A stretch of 39,285 bases of DNA from Adlercreutzia sp. ZJ141 (GTDB lineage Bacteria; Actinomycetota; Coriobacteriia; Coriobacteriales; Eggerthellaceae), in assembly GCF_011038965.1 (NCBI RefSeq), contig NZ_JAAKEB010000020.1, positions 1-39,285 of the forward strand. The letters are read 5' to 3'. The stretch's first letter is position 1; each line of letters opens with the position of its first letter. The notes under the pieces are model-generated. The model made no database searches and was not told the DNA's origin. It saw nothing but the letters and a program-made list of their open reading frames with translations. The position numbers and the translations under genes were made by a program. Below are positions 19,807 through 28,489 of this stretch, one piece after another.

Positions 19807-20706
19807 GTGAAAGTAGTGGTGATAGGCGCAGTTGTCTCAACGAAGGTTGTTGTCGAGCGGCTTATGCGCGCGAACGTGGAGATCGCGATGGTCTTTTGTT
19901 TGGATGAAGCGATCAGTGAGAACGTGTCCGGCTACTGTCCCCTGCATGAGTTGGCGGAAGCGAACGGAATTCCCTACAAGAAGTTCCGAAAGATCAACGA
20001 TGATGAGAACGTTCGGATCATGGAGGAAATCAAGCCCGATTACATCTTTGCGGTCGGCTTCTCTCAGATCGTCGGCTCGAGAATCATTAACGCCGCTAAG
20101 GGGGGTGCCATAGGTTTTCACCCGACGCCATTGCCGAAGTTCAGAGGACGTGCTGCGATGGTGTGGCAAGTGCTCCTCGGTGTTCGCGAAACTGCTTGCA
20201 CGATGTTCTTCCTTGATGAGGGAATGGACTCTGGGGATATAATCGCGCAGGAGTCTTACGAGATTGGTGAAGACGACTACGCAGAGGACGTTGGAAATAA
20301 GCTGCTTGAGGCCATGGTTCCACTTACGGATCGCGTTATCGAGAAGTTATCCCATACGCCTGTAGACGTCGTGAAACAAGACGAGTCGCAGGCGAGCTAC
20401 CTACTGAAGAGGACGCCCGAAGACGGGCTCATCGACTGGTCCCGGCCTGTTTGCGAAATCCATCGCCTCGTTAGGGGGGTCTCCCATCCTTATCCGGGCG
20501 CGTTCGGCATGTATGACGGTGTTCATAAGGTGACCATCTGGCGTGCTGACGCCAGGGAGAACAGCAAGTATATAGGAATTCCTGGCCAGATAGCCTACGT
20601 GGATCAAACTGGCTTTGGGGTTGTATGCGTGGACGGATTGCTGCACATCACCGACTTCGAGAGCGAAGATAACGTGCGTTTGCTTGTAGGACATAAACTG
20701 AAATGA
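19807..20706 (+). CDS. Sugar N-formyltransferase (methionyl-tRNA formyltransferase fold)
   Basis: 299 residues from a GTG with AAGGGG at 19791-19796. A TTG at 19780 would add nine residues. The formyltransferase N-terminal domain has GFHPTPLPKFRGRA (His near residue 105) and FFLDEGMDSGDI (Asp near 141), which bind N10-formyltetrahydrofolate and catalyse transfer. The C-terminal part (RTPEDGLIDWSR, about 203-214) matches the FMT C-terminal domain. In the usual Asn-x-His-Asp catalytic set the Asn position is Gly here. The genome context (after a 4-aminotransferase) indicates formylation of a 4-amino sugar nucleotide rather than initiator tRNA. Confidence 0.82.
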   Translation: MKVVVIGAVVSTKVVVERLMRANVEIAMVFCLDEAISENVSGYCPLHELAEANGIPYKKFRKINDDENVRIMEEIKPDYIFAVGFSQIVGSRIINAAKGGAIGFHPTPLPKFRGRAAMVWQVLLGVRETACTMFFLDEGMDSGDIIAQESYEIGEDDYAEDVGNKLLEAMVPLTDRVIEKLSHTPVDVVKQDESQASYLLKRTPEDGLIDWSRPVCEIHRLVRGVSHPYPGAFGMYDGVHKVTIWRADARENSKYIGIPGQIAYVDQTGFGVVCVDGLLHITDFESEDNVRLLVGHKLK

Positions 20707-21386
20707 CAGTTGGTGGACAAATGAACGTGCTCGTATTCGCACCTCACCCTGATGACGAGGTTCTTGGCTGTGGGGGAACCATTGCTAGATTAGCTCATGA
20801 GGGATGCAGTGTTTACGTTTGCGTAGTGACAAAGGGTGTGGAGCCCCTCTTTTCCGAGAAAGGTGTTAGTAGAATAAGGAACGAGCAAGCTGCGGCCCAT
20901 GAGATCCTCGGCGTTACTGACGTCTTCTACCTCGACTTTCCCGCAGCGATGCTCGAAGAGTCTCATCGCTATGAGCTAAACGGGAGCGTTTCCTGGGTGT
21001 TGGATACAGTGCGACCTGAATTGGTTTTTATCCCGCATTTTGGAGACATGCAGCGAGACCATGGTTTGGTTAGCGAGGCGGTCATGGTTGCTGTCAGGCC
21101 GCGTGGTGACTACTCTGTCAGAAAGATCCTGTCCTATGAGACTCTGAGTGAGACGGAATGGAACATTCCTCATTCCTCAACGTCCTTCATGCCGAATTGC
21201 TTTATCGACATCAGTTCGTACAAGGATTTGAAGCTGCATGCCCTAGCAAAGTTTGAGTCTCAGGTAGCACCGTTTCCATGTCCTCGATCCATCGAAGCTG
21301 TCGAGGCTCTCGCAAAGCTGAGAGGCTCTACTATTAATGTTCAAGCGGCTGAGGCGTTTTCGGTGATTCGTGAAATTGTGCGTTAA
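20703..21386 (+). CDS. PIG-L (LmbE-like) family deacetylase
   Basis: 227 residues. The family signature APHPDDEVLGCGGT (His15, Asp17, Asp18 from the first Met) binds the catalytic zinc together with a later His in HFGDMQRDHG. These enzymes remove N-acetyl groups from GlcNAc-type sugars or related small molecules. ATGA overlap with the formyltransferase gene gives the first start; an internal Met seven residues in (20721) may be the real one. The substrate in this locus is unknown; a glycan or nucleotide-sugar N-acetyl group is the reasonable guess. Confidence 0.85.
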   Translation: MTVGGQMNVLVFAPHPDDEVLGCGGTIARLAHEGCSVYVCVVTKGVEPLFSEKGVSRIRNEQAAAHEILGVTDVFYLDFPAAMLEESHRYELNGSVSWVLDTVRPELVFIPHFGDMQRDHGLVSEAVMVAVRPRGDYSVRKILSYETLSETEWNIPHSSTSFMPNCFIDISSYKDLKLHALAKFESQVAPFPCPRSIEAVEALAKLRGSTINVQAAEAFSVIREIVR

Positions 21387-21437
21387 ATCTAGAAAACCGA
21401 ACATGGTATATGCGTATTTTGGGACGAGGCGCTGCTT

Positions 21438-22640
21438 GTGAACGTCTTGTTTATGAGTGTGGCTGGAATAGGGAACTTAGACGGCCAAAGTATATATGGG
21501 GATCTCCTCAAGACGTTCAGGTTACATCAGCATCAAGTGTATGTAGTGAACCCAGTTGAAAGGCGATCTGGTAAGAATACTGAATCCCTTATTTCTCATG
21601 GGGTTCGAATTCTTGATGTTCGCACCGGAAACCTGCAGAAGTGTGGCTTAGTGGAGAAGGGGATCTCGCAACTGAGGCTTGAGAGACAGTTCCTGTCAGC
21701 GATAAAAAAACACTTTGCAGGGATTCATTTCGACCTCATCTTATACCCGACGCCACCCACCACGTTGGGTGGATTGATAGGGAAGCTTAAGGCAAAGCAC
21801 GATGCTATGACGTATCTTCTGCTCAAGGATATCTTCCCACAGAACTCCCTTGATCTGGGCATGTTGTCCAAGGATGGGGTTAAGGGCCTGATCTATCGAT
21901 ACTTCAAGCGCACTGAGCGGAAGACCTATGAGGTATCCGACTTCATCGGCTGTATGTCCGAGGCAAACCGTCGCTATCTCGTTAAGTATGAGTCTTGGCT
22001 TGATCCTGATAAGGTTGAGGTCAACCCGAATAGCCTGATTCCTCGGGATATGCCCGACGTTGACAGGGTTGCCTTGCGTGCGAGGTTTGGTATCCCCACC
22101 GATACTCGTCTCTTCACGTACGGTGGCAACCTCGGAAAACCGCAGGCTATCGACTTCCTCATTCGGGTATTGAAACTCAATGAGGTGCGTGGCAACGTTT
22201 ATTTCGCTATTGCGGGTGACGGAACCGAACGGCATTACCTTGAGGATTACTTTGATAAGGAGAAGCCGAAGAGCGCAAAGCTGTTTCCCTACCTGTCAAG
22301 AGAGGAATTTGACTCTCTTTTGCAGGCTTCTGACTGCGGCATCATCCTGCTCGATCATCGCTTCACTATTCCCAATTTTCCTTCTCGTAGTTTGTCGTAT
22401 TTGCAGGCAGAGATTCCCTACATTGCTGCGACTGATGAGGTGAGCGACATAGGAACGCTGGCTGAAGCTGAGGGGTTCGGCGTGAAGGTAGACAGCGTTG
22501 ATGAAGCCAAGTTCCTCAAGGCATGTGAAACCCTCTCTTTTCGGGAGTTAAGGCAAATGGGGGAAAAGGGTCGTCGGTACTTCGAGGAAAACTACACGGC
22601 AGAACGTTCATACGAGAAGATCATGGAGCACGTTAAATGA
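21438..22640 (+). CDS. Glycosyltransferase family 4
   Basis: 400 residues from a GTG. It has a GT-B fold pattern: an N-terminal domain beginning MNVLFMSVAGIGN; a C-terminal nucleotide-sugar domain with FTYGGNLGKPQAIDFLI, FAIAGDGTERHYLEDYF and LFPYLSREEFDSLLQASDCGIILLD; and PSRSLSYLQAEIPYIA in place of the usual 'P.K..EY.A.G.P' motif. Its stop overlaps the start of fnlA. Because WbuB-type transferases for L-FucNAc sit beside fnlABC in enterobacterial loci, transfer of L-FucNAc is a plausible but unproven role. Confidence 0.85.
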   Translation: MNVLFMSVAGIGNLDGQSIYGDLLKTFRLHQHQVYVVNPVERRSGKNTESLISHGVRILDVRTGNLQKCGLVEKGISQLRLERQFLSAIKKHFAGIHFDLILYPTPPTTLGGLIGKLKAKHDAMTYLLLKDIFPQNSLDLGMLSKDGVKGLIYRYFKRTERKTYEVSDFIGCMSEANRRYLVKYESWLDPDKVEVNPNSLIPRDMPDVDRVALRARFGIPTDTRLFTYGGNLGKPQAIDFLIRVLKLNEVRGNVYFAIAGDGTERHYLEDYFDKEKPKSAKLFPYLSREEFDSLLQASDCGIILLDHRFTIPNFPSRSLSYLQAEIPYIAATDEVSDIGTLAEAEGFGVKVDSVDEAKFLKACETLSFRELRQMGEKGRRYFEENYTAERSYEKIMEHVK

Positions 22641-23698
22641 TTGACTCTAAAACATTCAACGAAAAGACTCTCATGATCACTGGTGGAACCGGCTCGTTCG
22701 GCTCCACGGTACTGAAGCACTTCCTCAACTCTGATGTGGGCGAGATACGCATCTTCTCCCGTGATGAGAAGAAGCAAGACGACATGCGCCACAGGTTGCA
22801 GCGGGTAAGTCCTGATGCAGCTCGCAAAGTGCGTTTTCTCATCGGGGACGTGCGCGACTCACAAAGTGTTCGGGACGCCATGCGAGGTGTGGACTACGTG
22901 TTTCATGCGGCAGCACTCAAGCAGGTGCCATCCTGTGAGTTCTTCCCCATGGAAGCCGTACGTACAAACGTTATTGGTACTGACAATGTGCTTCATGCAG
23001 CTATTGCTGAAGGGATTAAGCGCGTGGTGTGTTTGTCCACCGACAAAGCGGCATACCCCATTAATGCTATGGGTAAGTCTAAGGCTATGATGGAGTCAAT
23101 CATTTACGCCAACGCGAGAAACGGGGCTGCAGCAGGAACCACCATCTGCTGCACGCGTTATGGCAACGTCATGTGTTCGAGGGGAAGTGTAATCCCGCTC
23201 TTCATCGATCGTATTCGTAAGGGTCTGCCACTTACGATAACCGACCCCAACATGACACGTTTTCTCATGAACTTAGATGAGGCGGTCGATCTTGTCTGTT
23301 TCGCTTTTGAGCATGCAAACCCAGGAGACCTTTTCATCCAAAAAGCTCCGGCTTCCACTATCGCCGACCTTGCCGAGGCGGTGCAAGAGGTGTTCGGACA
23401 CACTGGTACCCAAGTTATCGGAACTCGTCATGGTGAGAAGCTCTTTGAGACACTTATGACCTGCGAAGAGAGACTTCGCGCTGAGGATATGGGCAACTAC
23501 TACCGAGTACACGCTGACACACGCGATCTTAACTACGACAAGTTCGTAGTGGATGGTGACGTAAAGACAATGGCGACAGAAGCATACACCTCACACAACA
23601 CTACCCGATTGGATGTTGCTGGTACTGTCGCAAAGATCAAAACCGCCGAGTATATCCAGCTTGCTTTGCAAGGTCGAGAGTACGAGGCGGTGCAGTAG
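22637..23698 (+). CDS. fnlA: UDP-GlcNAc 4,6-dehydratase/5-epimerase (FnlA/CapE/WbjB)
   Basis: 353 residues, a soluble SDR with TGGTGSFGSTV (about 15-25). The catalytic STDKAAYPINAMGKSKAMMES (about 135-155) again has Met in the Tyr position. This family performs the first step from UDP-GlcNAc to UDP-N-acetyl-L-fucosamine. The two following genes encode the remaining two steps in order, which makes the assignment firm. ATGA overlap links it to the upstream glycosyltransferase. Confidence 0.92.
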   Translation: MIDSKTFNEKTLMITGGTGSFGSTVLKHFLNSDVGEIRIFSRDEKKQDDMRHRLQRVSPDAARKVRFLIGDVRDSQSVRDAMRGVDYVFHAAALKQVPSCEFFPMEAVRTNVIGTDNVLHAAIAEGIKRVVCLSTDKAAYPINAMGKSKAMMESIIYANARNGAAAGTTICCTRYGNVMCSRGSVIPLFIDRIRKGLPLTITDPNMTRFLMNLDEAVDLVCFAFEHANPGDLFIQKAPASTIADLAEAVQEVFGHTGTQVIGTRHGEKLFETLMTCEERLRAEDMGNYYRVHADTRDLNYDKFVVDGDVKTMATEAYTSHNTTRLDVAGTVAKIKTAEYIQLALQGREYEAVQ

Positions 23699-23699
23699 C

Positions 23700-24896
23700 G
23701 TGAAAGTTCTCGTTACCGGAGCCAAGGGCATGGTGGGAACTGCGCTTTGCCGTACGCTTAAGAACTTGCGAGATGGCAAAGATCGTACTCGACCGAACCT
23801 CAAAATCGACGAGGTATTCGAGTACGACTTGAACTCAACTCCTGAAGAACTCAGGGCTTACTGTAAGGCATGTGACTTCGTATTCAACCTTGCTGGCGTG
23901 AACCGCCCGAAGGATCCTATCGAGTTCATGGCGGGCAACTTCGGGTTTGCAAGCGATCTTCTGAACGAGCTTAAGGCTGCCGGAAACACCTACCCAGTCA
24001 TGTTGGCATCATCTGTCCAGGCAACACTTGCCGGTCGGTTCGAAGGGAGCGAGTACGGCCGTTCCAAACGAGCCGGTGAAGAGCTCTTCCTTACCTACGG
24101 TAAGGAAACCGGTGCCAAGGTTGCGATCTATCGCTTCCCGAACCTCATGGGGCATTCCCGCCCCAATTACAACTCGGCTGTGTCAACCTTTTGCTGGGCT
24201 ATAGCAAACGATGAACCCTTCGAGGTGAGCGATCCGAATGTAGAGCTTGAGCTTCTCTACATTGACGATCTCATTAAGGGCATGCTTGACCTTCTGGAAG
24301 GTAAGGAACAACGTTGTGAGTACGATGGGGTAGAGGTGGCGCCGACCGATGAAGGCCGCTACTGTTACGTGCCGATCACCCATAAGGTGACCTTGGGGCG
24401 TATCGTGGAACTCCTTCAAGTGTATAAAACTCAGTCCGAAACGCTTCTGATGCCGAAGATGCCGGAATGCTCTTTCGAGAAAAAGCTCTACTCACTCTAT
24501 CTTACGTACCTACCCGCAGAGAGGTTCAAGTACCCGCTCAAAATGAACGTCGACAATCGCGGAAGCTTTACCGAGTTGATTCATACCCGAGATTGCGGCC
24601 AGGTATCTGTCAACATATCTAAGCCTGGCGTCACCAAAGGCCAACACTGGCACAGCTCTAAGTGGGAGCTCTTTATTGTGGTTAAGGGTCATGGACTCAT
24701 CCAAGAACGCAATATCAACACTGGTGAAACAGCTGAGTTCGAAGTATCGGGCGACAAGATTGAAGCTGTATACATGGTTCCCGGCTGGACTCACAACATA
24801 ACCAACCTCTCTGACACTGAGGATCTGATTACGGTAATGACTTGCAACGAGGTTTTCGATCCGGAGCATCCCGACACATACTACGAGGAGGTGTAA
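23700..24896 (+). CDS. fnlB: Bifunctional SDR-cupin reductase/epimerase (FnlB/CapF/WbjC)
   Basis: 398 residues from the GTG at 23700, one base after the fnlA stop. The N-terminal SDR domain starts MKVLVTGAKGMVGTAL, and a C-terminal cupin (about 280-395) contains GVTKGQHWHSSKWELFIVVKG with the metal-binding His pair and VPGWTHNITNLSD. The cupin epimerises and the SDR reduces the 4-keto intermediate to UDP-N-acetyl-L-talosamine in CapF-type enzymes. A longer in-frame ORF begins inside fnlA, but the GTG places the Rossmann motif correctly at the N-terminus. Confidence 0.92.
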   Translation: MKVLVTGAKGMVGTALCRTLKNLRDGKDRTRPNLKIDEVFEYDLNSTPEELRAYCKACDFVFNLAGVNRPKDPIEFMAGNFGFASDLLNELKAAGNTYPVMLASSVQATLAGRFEGSEYGRSKRAGEELFLTYGKETGAKVAIYRFPNLMGHSRPNYNSAVSTFCWAIANDEPFEVSDPNVELELLYIDDLIKGMLDLLEGKEQRCEYDGVEVAPTDEGRYCYVPITHKVTLGRIVELLQVYKTQSETLLMPKMPECSFEKKLYSLYLTYLPAERFKYPLKMNVDNRGSFTELIHTRDCGQVSVNISKPGVTKGQHWHSSKWELFIVVKGHGLIQERNINTGETAEFEVSGDKIEAVYMVPGWTHNITNLSDTEDLITVMTCNEVFDPEHPDTYYEEV

Positions 24897-24900
24897 ACCC

Positions 24901-26064
24901 GTGGCGTCCTTCAAGAATGACGGCAGGCTGAAACTCCTCATCATCGTGGGCACCCGCCCCGAGATCATCCGACTGTCCGAGCTCATCAAGAAGTGTCGCA
25001 GGTACTTTGATACCCTGCTTGCTCATACAGGACAAAACTACGACTACAACCTCAATGGTGTGTTCTTCCATGACCTGGAGCTTGACGACCCTGATGTGTA
25101 TCTGGATGCCGTGGGCACCGACCTCGGCGAGACTATGGGCAACATCATTGCGAAGAGTTATCAGCTCATGACCGAGATCAAGCCTGATGCGGTGCTGGTG
25201 CTTGGTGACACCAACTCGTGTCTATCGGTCATCGGTGCCAAGAGGTTGCATATCCCTATCTTTCACATGGAGGCAGGCAATCGCTGCAAGGATGAATGTT
25301 TGCCGGAAGAGACGAACCGAAGAATTGTCGACGTCATATCGGATGTAAACCTTGCATACTCAGAACACGCCAGGCGCTACCTCAAGGACGCCGGCTGTGC
25401 TCCTGAGCATACCTATGTGACAGGAAGCCCCATGGCTGAGGTGCTGAGCAAGAATCTCAGTAAGATCAACTCAAGCAACATTCATACAGAGCTCGGACTC
25501 GAGAAAGGTCACTACATCCTACTTAGTGCCCACCGGGAAGAAAACATCGACACTGAGACAAACTTCGAGAGCCTGTTCTCTGCCGTAAACGCCATGGCTG
25601 CCAAGTATGATATGCCTGTCCTCTACAGCTGCCATCCGCGAAGCCGCAAGCGCCTGGCAGCTTCCGGTTTCAAACTTGACCCCCGCGTGCGCATGCATGA
25701 ACCACTGGGTTTCCATGACTATAACTGCCTGCAGGCAAACGCCTTCTGTGTCGTTTCCGACTCAGGGACGCTGCCCGAAGAGTCTTCTTTCTTCGCGAGT
25801 GTCGGCCAGTCTTTCCCAGCGGTATGTATAAGAACGAGCACCGAGCGCCCTGAAGCGCTTGACAAGGCATGCTTTATTCTCTCGGGAATCGATGAACGGG
25901 GCCTGCTGCAAGCGGTGGATCTAGCTGTAGCCATGGAGACCGACGACCACCATGGTATCCCGGTCCCTGACTATACCGACAAAAACGTCTCCGACAAGGT
26001 GGTCAAGATCATCCAGTCCTACACGGGCGTGGTGAACAAGATGGTGTGGAGGAAGGTTCTTTGA
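24901..26064 (+). CDS. fnlC: UDP-GlcNAc 2-epimerase-like enzyme (FnlC/CapG/WbjD)
   Basis: 387 residues from a GTG with AGGAGG at 24886-24891. The epimerase_2 fold signature is clear: LLIIVGTRPEIIRLSELI (about 13-30), HTGQNYDYN, VLGDTNSCLS, HMEAGNR (about 124-130), LPEETNRRIVD and LSAHREENID. As the last of the fnlABC set it performs 2-epimerisation to UDP-N-acetyl-L-fucosamine. Confidence 0.93.
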   Translation: MASFKNDGRLKLLIIVGTRPEIIRLSELIKKCRRYFDTLLAHTGQNYDYNLNGVFFHDLELDDPDVYLDAVGTDLGETMGNIIAKSYQLMTEIKPDAVLVLGDTNSCLSVIGAKRLHIPIFHMEAGNRCKDECLPEETNRRIVDVISDVNLAYSEHARRYLKDAGCAPEHTYVTGSPMAEVLSKNLSKINSSNIHTELGLEKGHYILLSAHREENIDTETNFESLFSAVNAMAAKYDMPVLYSCHPRSRKRLAASGFKLDPRVRMHEPLGFHDYNCLQANAFCVVSDSGTLPEESSFFASVGQSFPAVCIRTSTERPEALDKACFILSGIDERGLLQAVDLAVAMETDDHHGIPVPDYTDKNVSDKVVKIIQSYTGVVNKMVWRKVL

Positions 26065-26112
26065 AGTGGCAATGATGTTGGGCATTGAAGACTGCAATGA
26101 TTGGGAAAAATG

Positions 26113-27261
26113 ATGAGTGAAGAACGAGAATACCAAGTTTGTAAGAAATGCGTCATGGATACGACCGACGAAGATATTTCATTCAACGTCAATGGTGTAT
26201 GTAATCGCTGCATCGAGTATGAAACCCGAATTTTGCCCGAGTGGAACTACGGAAAGGGCCATGAAGAAGAACTAAGCGGGCTATTGAACGAGATCAAATC
26301 AAAAGGCGCGAGCAAACCTTATGATTGCATCCTTGGGCTAAGCGGTGGCCTGGACAGTACTTATATGCTCCATCTTGCGGTTAGAGAATGGGGGCTTCGA
26401 CCGTTCGTGTTCCATATCGATGCGGGATGGAACCTCCCTGTTGCCGAGGAGAACGTCAAAAGAGTAACCGATAAACTAGGCGTAGATCTTCATGTCGAGA
26501 AGATGAACTGGGATGAGATGCGGGAAATGCAATTGGCTTGGTTTCGCACTGGAATGGAGAACCTCGATTCTCCCCAGGATCACGCGTTTATTGCCCTTAT
26601 TGACAGGTATTCTCGAGAGCTTGGGGTCAAATACATACTCAACGGCTACAACATCTGCACCGAAGTCGTTGCCGACCCGGCCTCCTGGGGAAAAGACGGA
26701 GGTCCTACGGGGGATAGTACCTACATGAAGGATGTGATCAGAAAGCACTGTACTATACCCATAAAAGAGTACACGTTTACCAATGGTTTCAAGCACAAAG
26801 TTGTTCTTCCTTATATATACGGCGTGAAAACGATCAAGCCGTTGAACCTCGTTCACTTCACAAAAAGGCAGATGGTGGAAACCCTTCAAACCGAATACGG
26901 ATATGTTCCTTACGGGCAGAAGCATTTTGAGGATTTAATTACGAAGTTTCTTGAGGGTTGGTGGGTTCCCACGCGTTTTGGGCACGATATTCGCAGGGCG
27001 CAGCTGTCGAGCTTGGTTATGACGGGACAAATGAGCAGAGATGAAGCTTTGCGTATTTTGGAGAAGTCTCCCCTGACGGACGAAGAGGCGAAAGAGCTGT
27101 TCTCCGAGGTTGCAAAACGACTTGAAATAAGCGAAGACGAGCTGATGGAATACCACGAGATGCCAAAGTGCTCGGAGCGTTTCCGAAGCCAGAAGGCGCT
27201 TTACAATACCGGAATTAAGCTGTTCGAGGCTCTCGGCATCGAAAAGCGAATTAGGAAATAG
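26113..27261 (+). CDS. N-acetyl sugar amidotransferase (WbpG/LegG-like)
   Basis: 382 residues. N-terminal Cys pairs (CKKCVMDTT, CNRC) are followed by an ATP-pyrophosphatase loop LGLSGGLDSTYML (about 74-86) and conserved downstream segments FHIDAGWNLPVAEENV and NGYNICTEVV. This family replaces an N-acetyl oxygen with ammonia-derived nitrogen to form an acetamidino group on a nucleotide sugar. Known members work with HisH- and HisF-like partners that supply ammonia; none is present in this window. Starts at 26101 (TTG) or 26110 are also in frame. Confidence 0.85.
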   Translation: MSEEREYQVCKKCVMDTTDEDISFNVNGVCNRCIEYETRILPEWNYGKGHEEELSGLLNEIKSKGASKPYDCILGLSGGLDSTYMLHLAVREWGLRPFVFHIDAGWNLPVAEENVKRVTDKLGVDLHVEKMNWDEMREMQLAWFRTGMENLDSPQDHAFIALIDRYSRELGVKYILNGYNICTEVVADPASWGKDGGPTGDSTYMKDVIRKHCTIPIKEYTFTNGFKHKVVLPYIYGVKTIKPLNLVHFTKRQMVETLQTEYGYVPYGQKHFEDLITKFLEGWWVPTRFGHDIRRAQLSSLVMTGQMSRDEALRILEKSPLTDEEAKELFSEVAKRLEISEDELMEYHEMPKCSERFRSQKALYNTGIKLFEALGIEKRIRK

Positions 27262-27328
27262 GGTTCGAAAAAAAGCGGCCTTTTCCGGGCAGAACAGCCG
27301 AAGTGGAGCTTCTTAAGAGGGTACATGA

Positions 27329-28489
27329 ATGAGCGGATACGTTCAGATTCACAGTGACTCCTACAGCTGGTTCAAGCCGATAGTTTACGATCGTCACTTG
27401 TCGTTGCTGGCTGATGGTGTGGATTCTTATGTAGCTTGGGGACGAGGACGCGAGTCGGGTGATGAGTTCGGCGCAAGCGGACAACCTCGTGAGTTTAAGA
27501 TATCAACCAAGGTGGGGCTCTGGCGAGATGCAGCGCTCTCGCGCCTTGATGATCGAGATGGTTTCCACTCAAAAGGCGAGACAAAACGGCTTTTGGAGTG
27601 GCTTGACGCGATTAATCCTGACACCGTGCATTTGCATCAACTGCACGGTTACTACATGAACGTAGAGATGCTGTTTAACTGGTTGGCGGCGCAATCATGC
27701 AATGTCATCTGGACATTACATGATTGTTGGGCTTTTACGGGTCACTGCACGTATTTCACCATGGTTAAGTGTGAGCAGTGGCGCTCCTGTTGTGCATGCG
27801 AAAGATCTTGCCCTCAGTTGAGGGAATATCCCAAGGCATTTGGACGAGGTGCGTGCAAGAGAAACTTCGAGGATAAGAAGAGACTCTTCACGATGATCTC
27901 TCCTGAGCGAATGACGATATATACACCTTCGCGGTGGCTCGCGGATCTCGTAGGAGCGAGCTTTCTATCAAAGTATCCTGTAGAAGTGCATCACAATCAG
28001 ATTGATCATACCGTATTCAAGCCTACTCCGAGCGACTTTCGTGAACGATACGGTATAGACGACCGATTTATGATTCTCGGTGTGGCGAATCCCTGGACCG
28101 AACGAAAGGGTCTTGATGACTTTCTTCAATTGGCAGCAGAGCTGGACGAGCGGTACGCTGTTGTACTGGTGGGTCTTTCCAAAAAGCAAATTAAGGAACT
28201 ACCAAAGTGTATCGTAGGCATCAAGTGCACTGACAGTCCGACGGAACTTGCTGAGGCGTACACCGCTGCTAACTTGTTTATAAACCCGAGCATTGAGGAA
28301 ACCTACAGCATGACAACTGCCGAGGCAGCTGCTTGTGGCACGCCTGTAGCTGTTGTTGAGGGCACAGCGTGTGTTGAAGCTGCTGAAGACGCCAAAAAAT
28401 ACGTTATACACTTAGGTGATTTGAAGTCTGTCGTAACGCAAAGCTATCAAGATACGATATGCACTCAGTGTGTCTCAAAACAAAAGTGA
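27329..28489 (+). CDS. Glycosyltransferase family 4
   Basis: 386 residues; AAGAGGG sits just upstream of the ATG. The N-terminal part has DTVHLHQLHGYYMN and WTLHDCWAFTGHCTYF, followed by a Cys cluster (CEQWRSCCACERSCPQL, about 148-164) found in WcaL/WcaC-like transferases. The C-terminal nucleotide-sugar domain has ILGVANPWTERKGLDDFL and INPSIEETYSMTTAEAAACGTPV (E-x7-E motif). The C-terminus after CGTPVAVVEGTA is rather short. The acceptor and donor are not predictable from sequence. Confidence 0.85.
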   Translation: MSGYVQIHSDSYSWFKPIVYDRHLSLLADGVDSYVAWGRGRESGDEFGASGQPREFKISTKVGLWRDAALSRLDDRDGFHSKGETKRLLEWLDAINPDTVHLHQLHGYYMNVEMLFNWLAAQSCNVIWTLHDCWAFTGHCTYFTMVKCEQWRSCCACERSCPQLREYPKAFGRGACKRNFEDKKRLFTMISPERMTIYTPSRWLADLVGASFLSKYPVEVHHNQIDHTVFKPTPSDFRERYGIDDRFMILGVANPWTERKGLDDFLQLAAELDERYAVVLVGLSKKQIKELPKCIVGIKCTDSPTELAEAYTAANLFINPSIEETYSMTTAEAAACGTPVAVVEGTACVEAAEDAKKYVIHLGDLKSVVTQSYQDTICTQCVSKQK

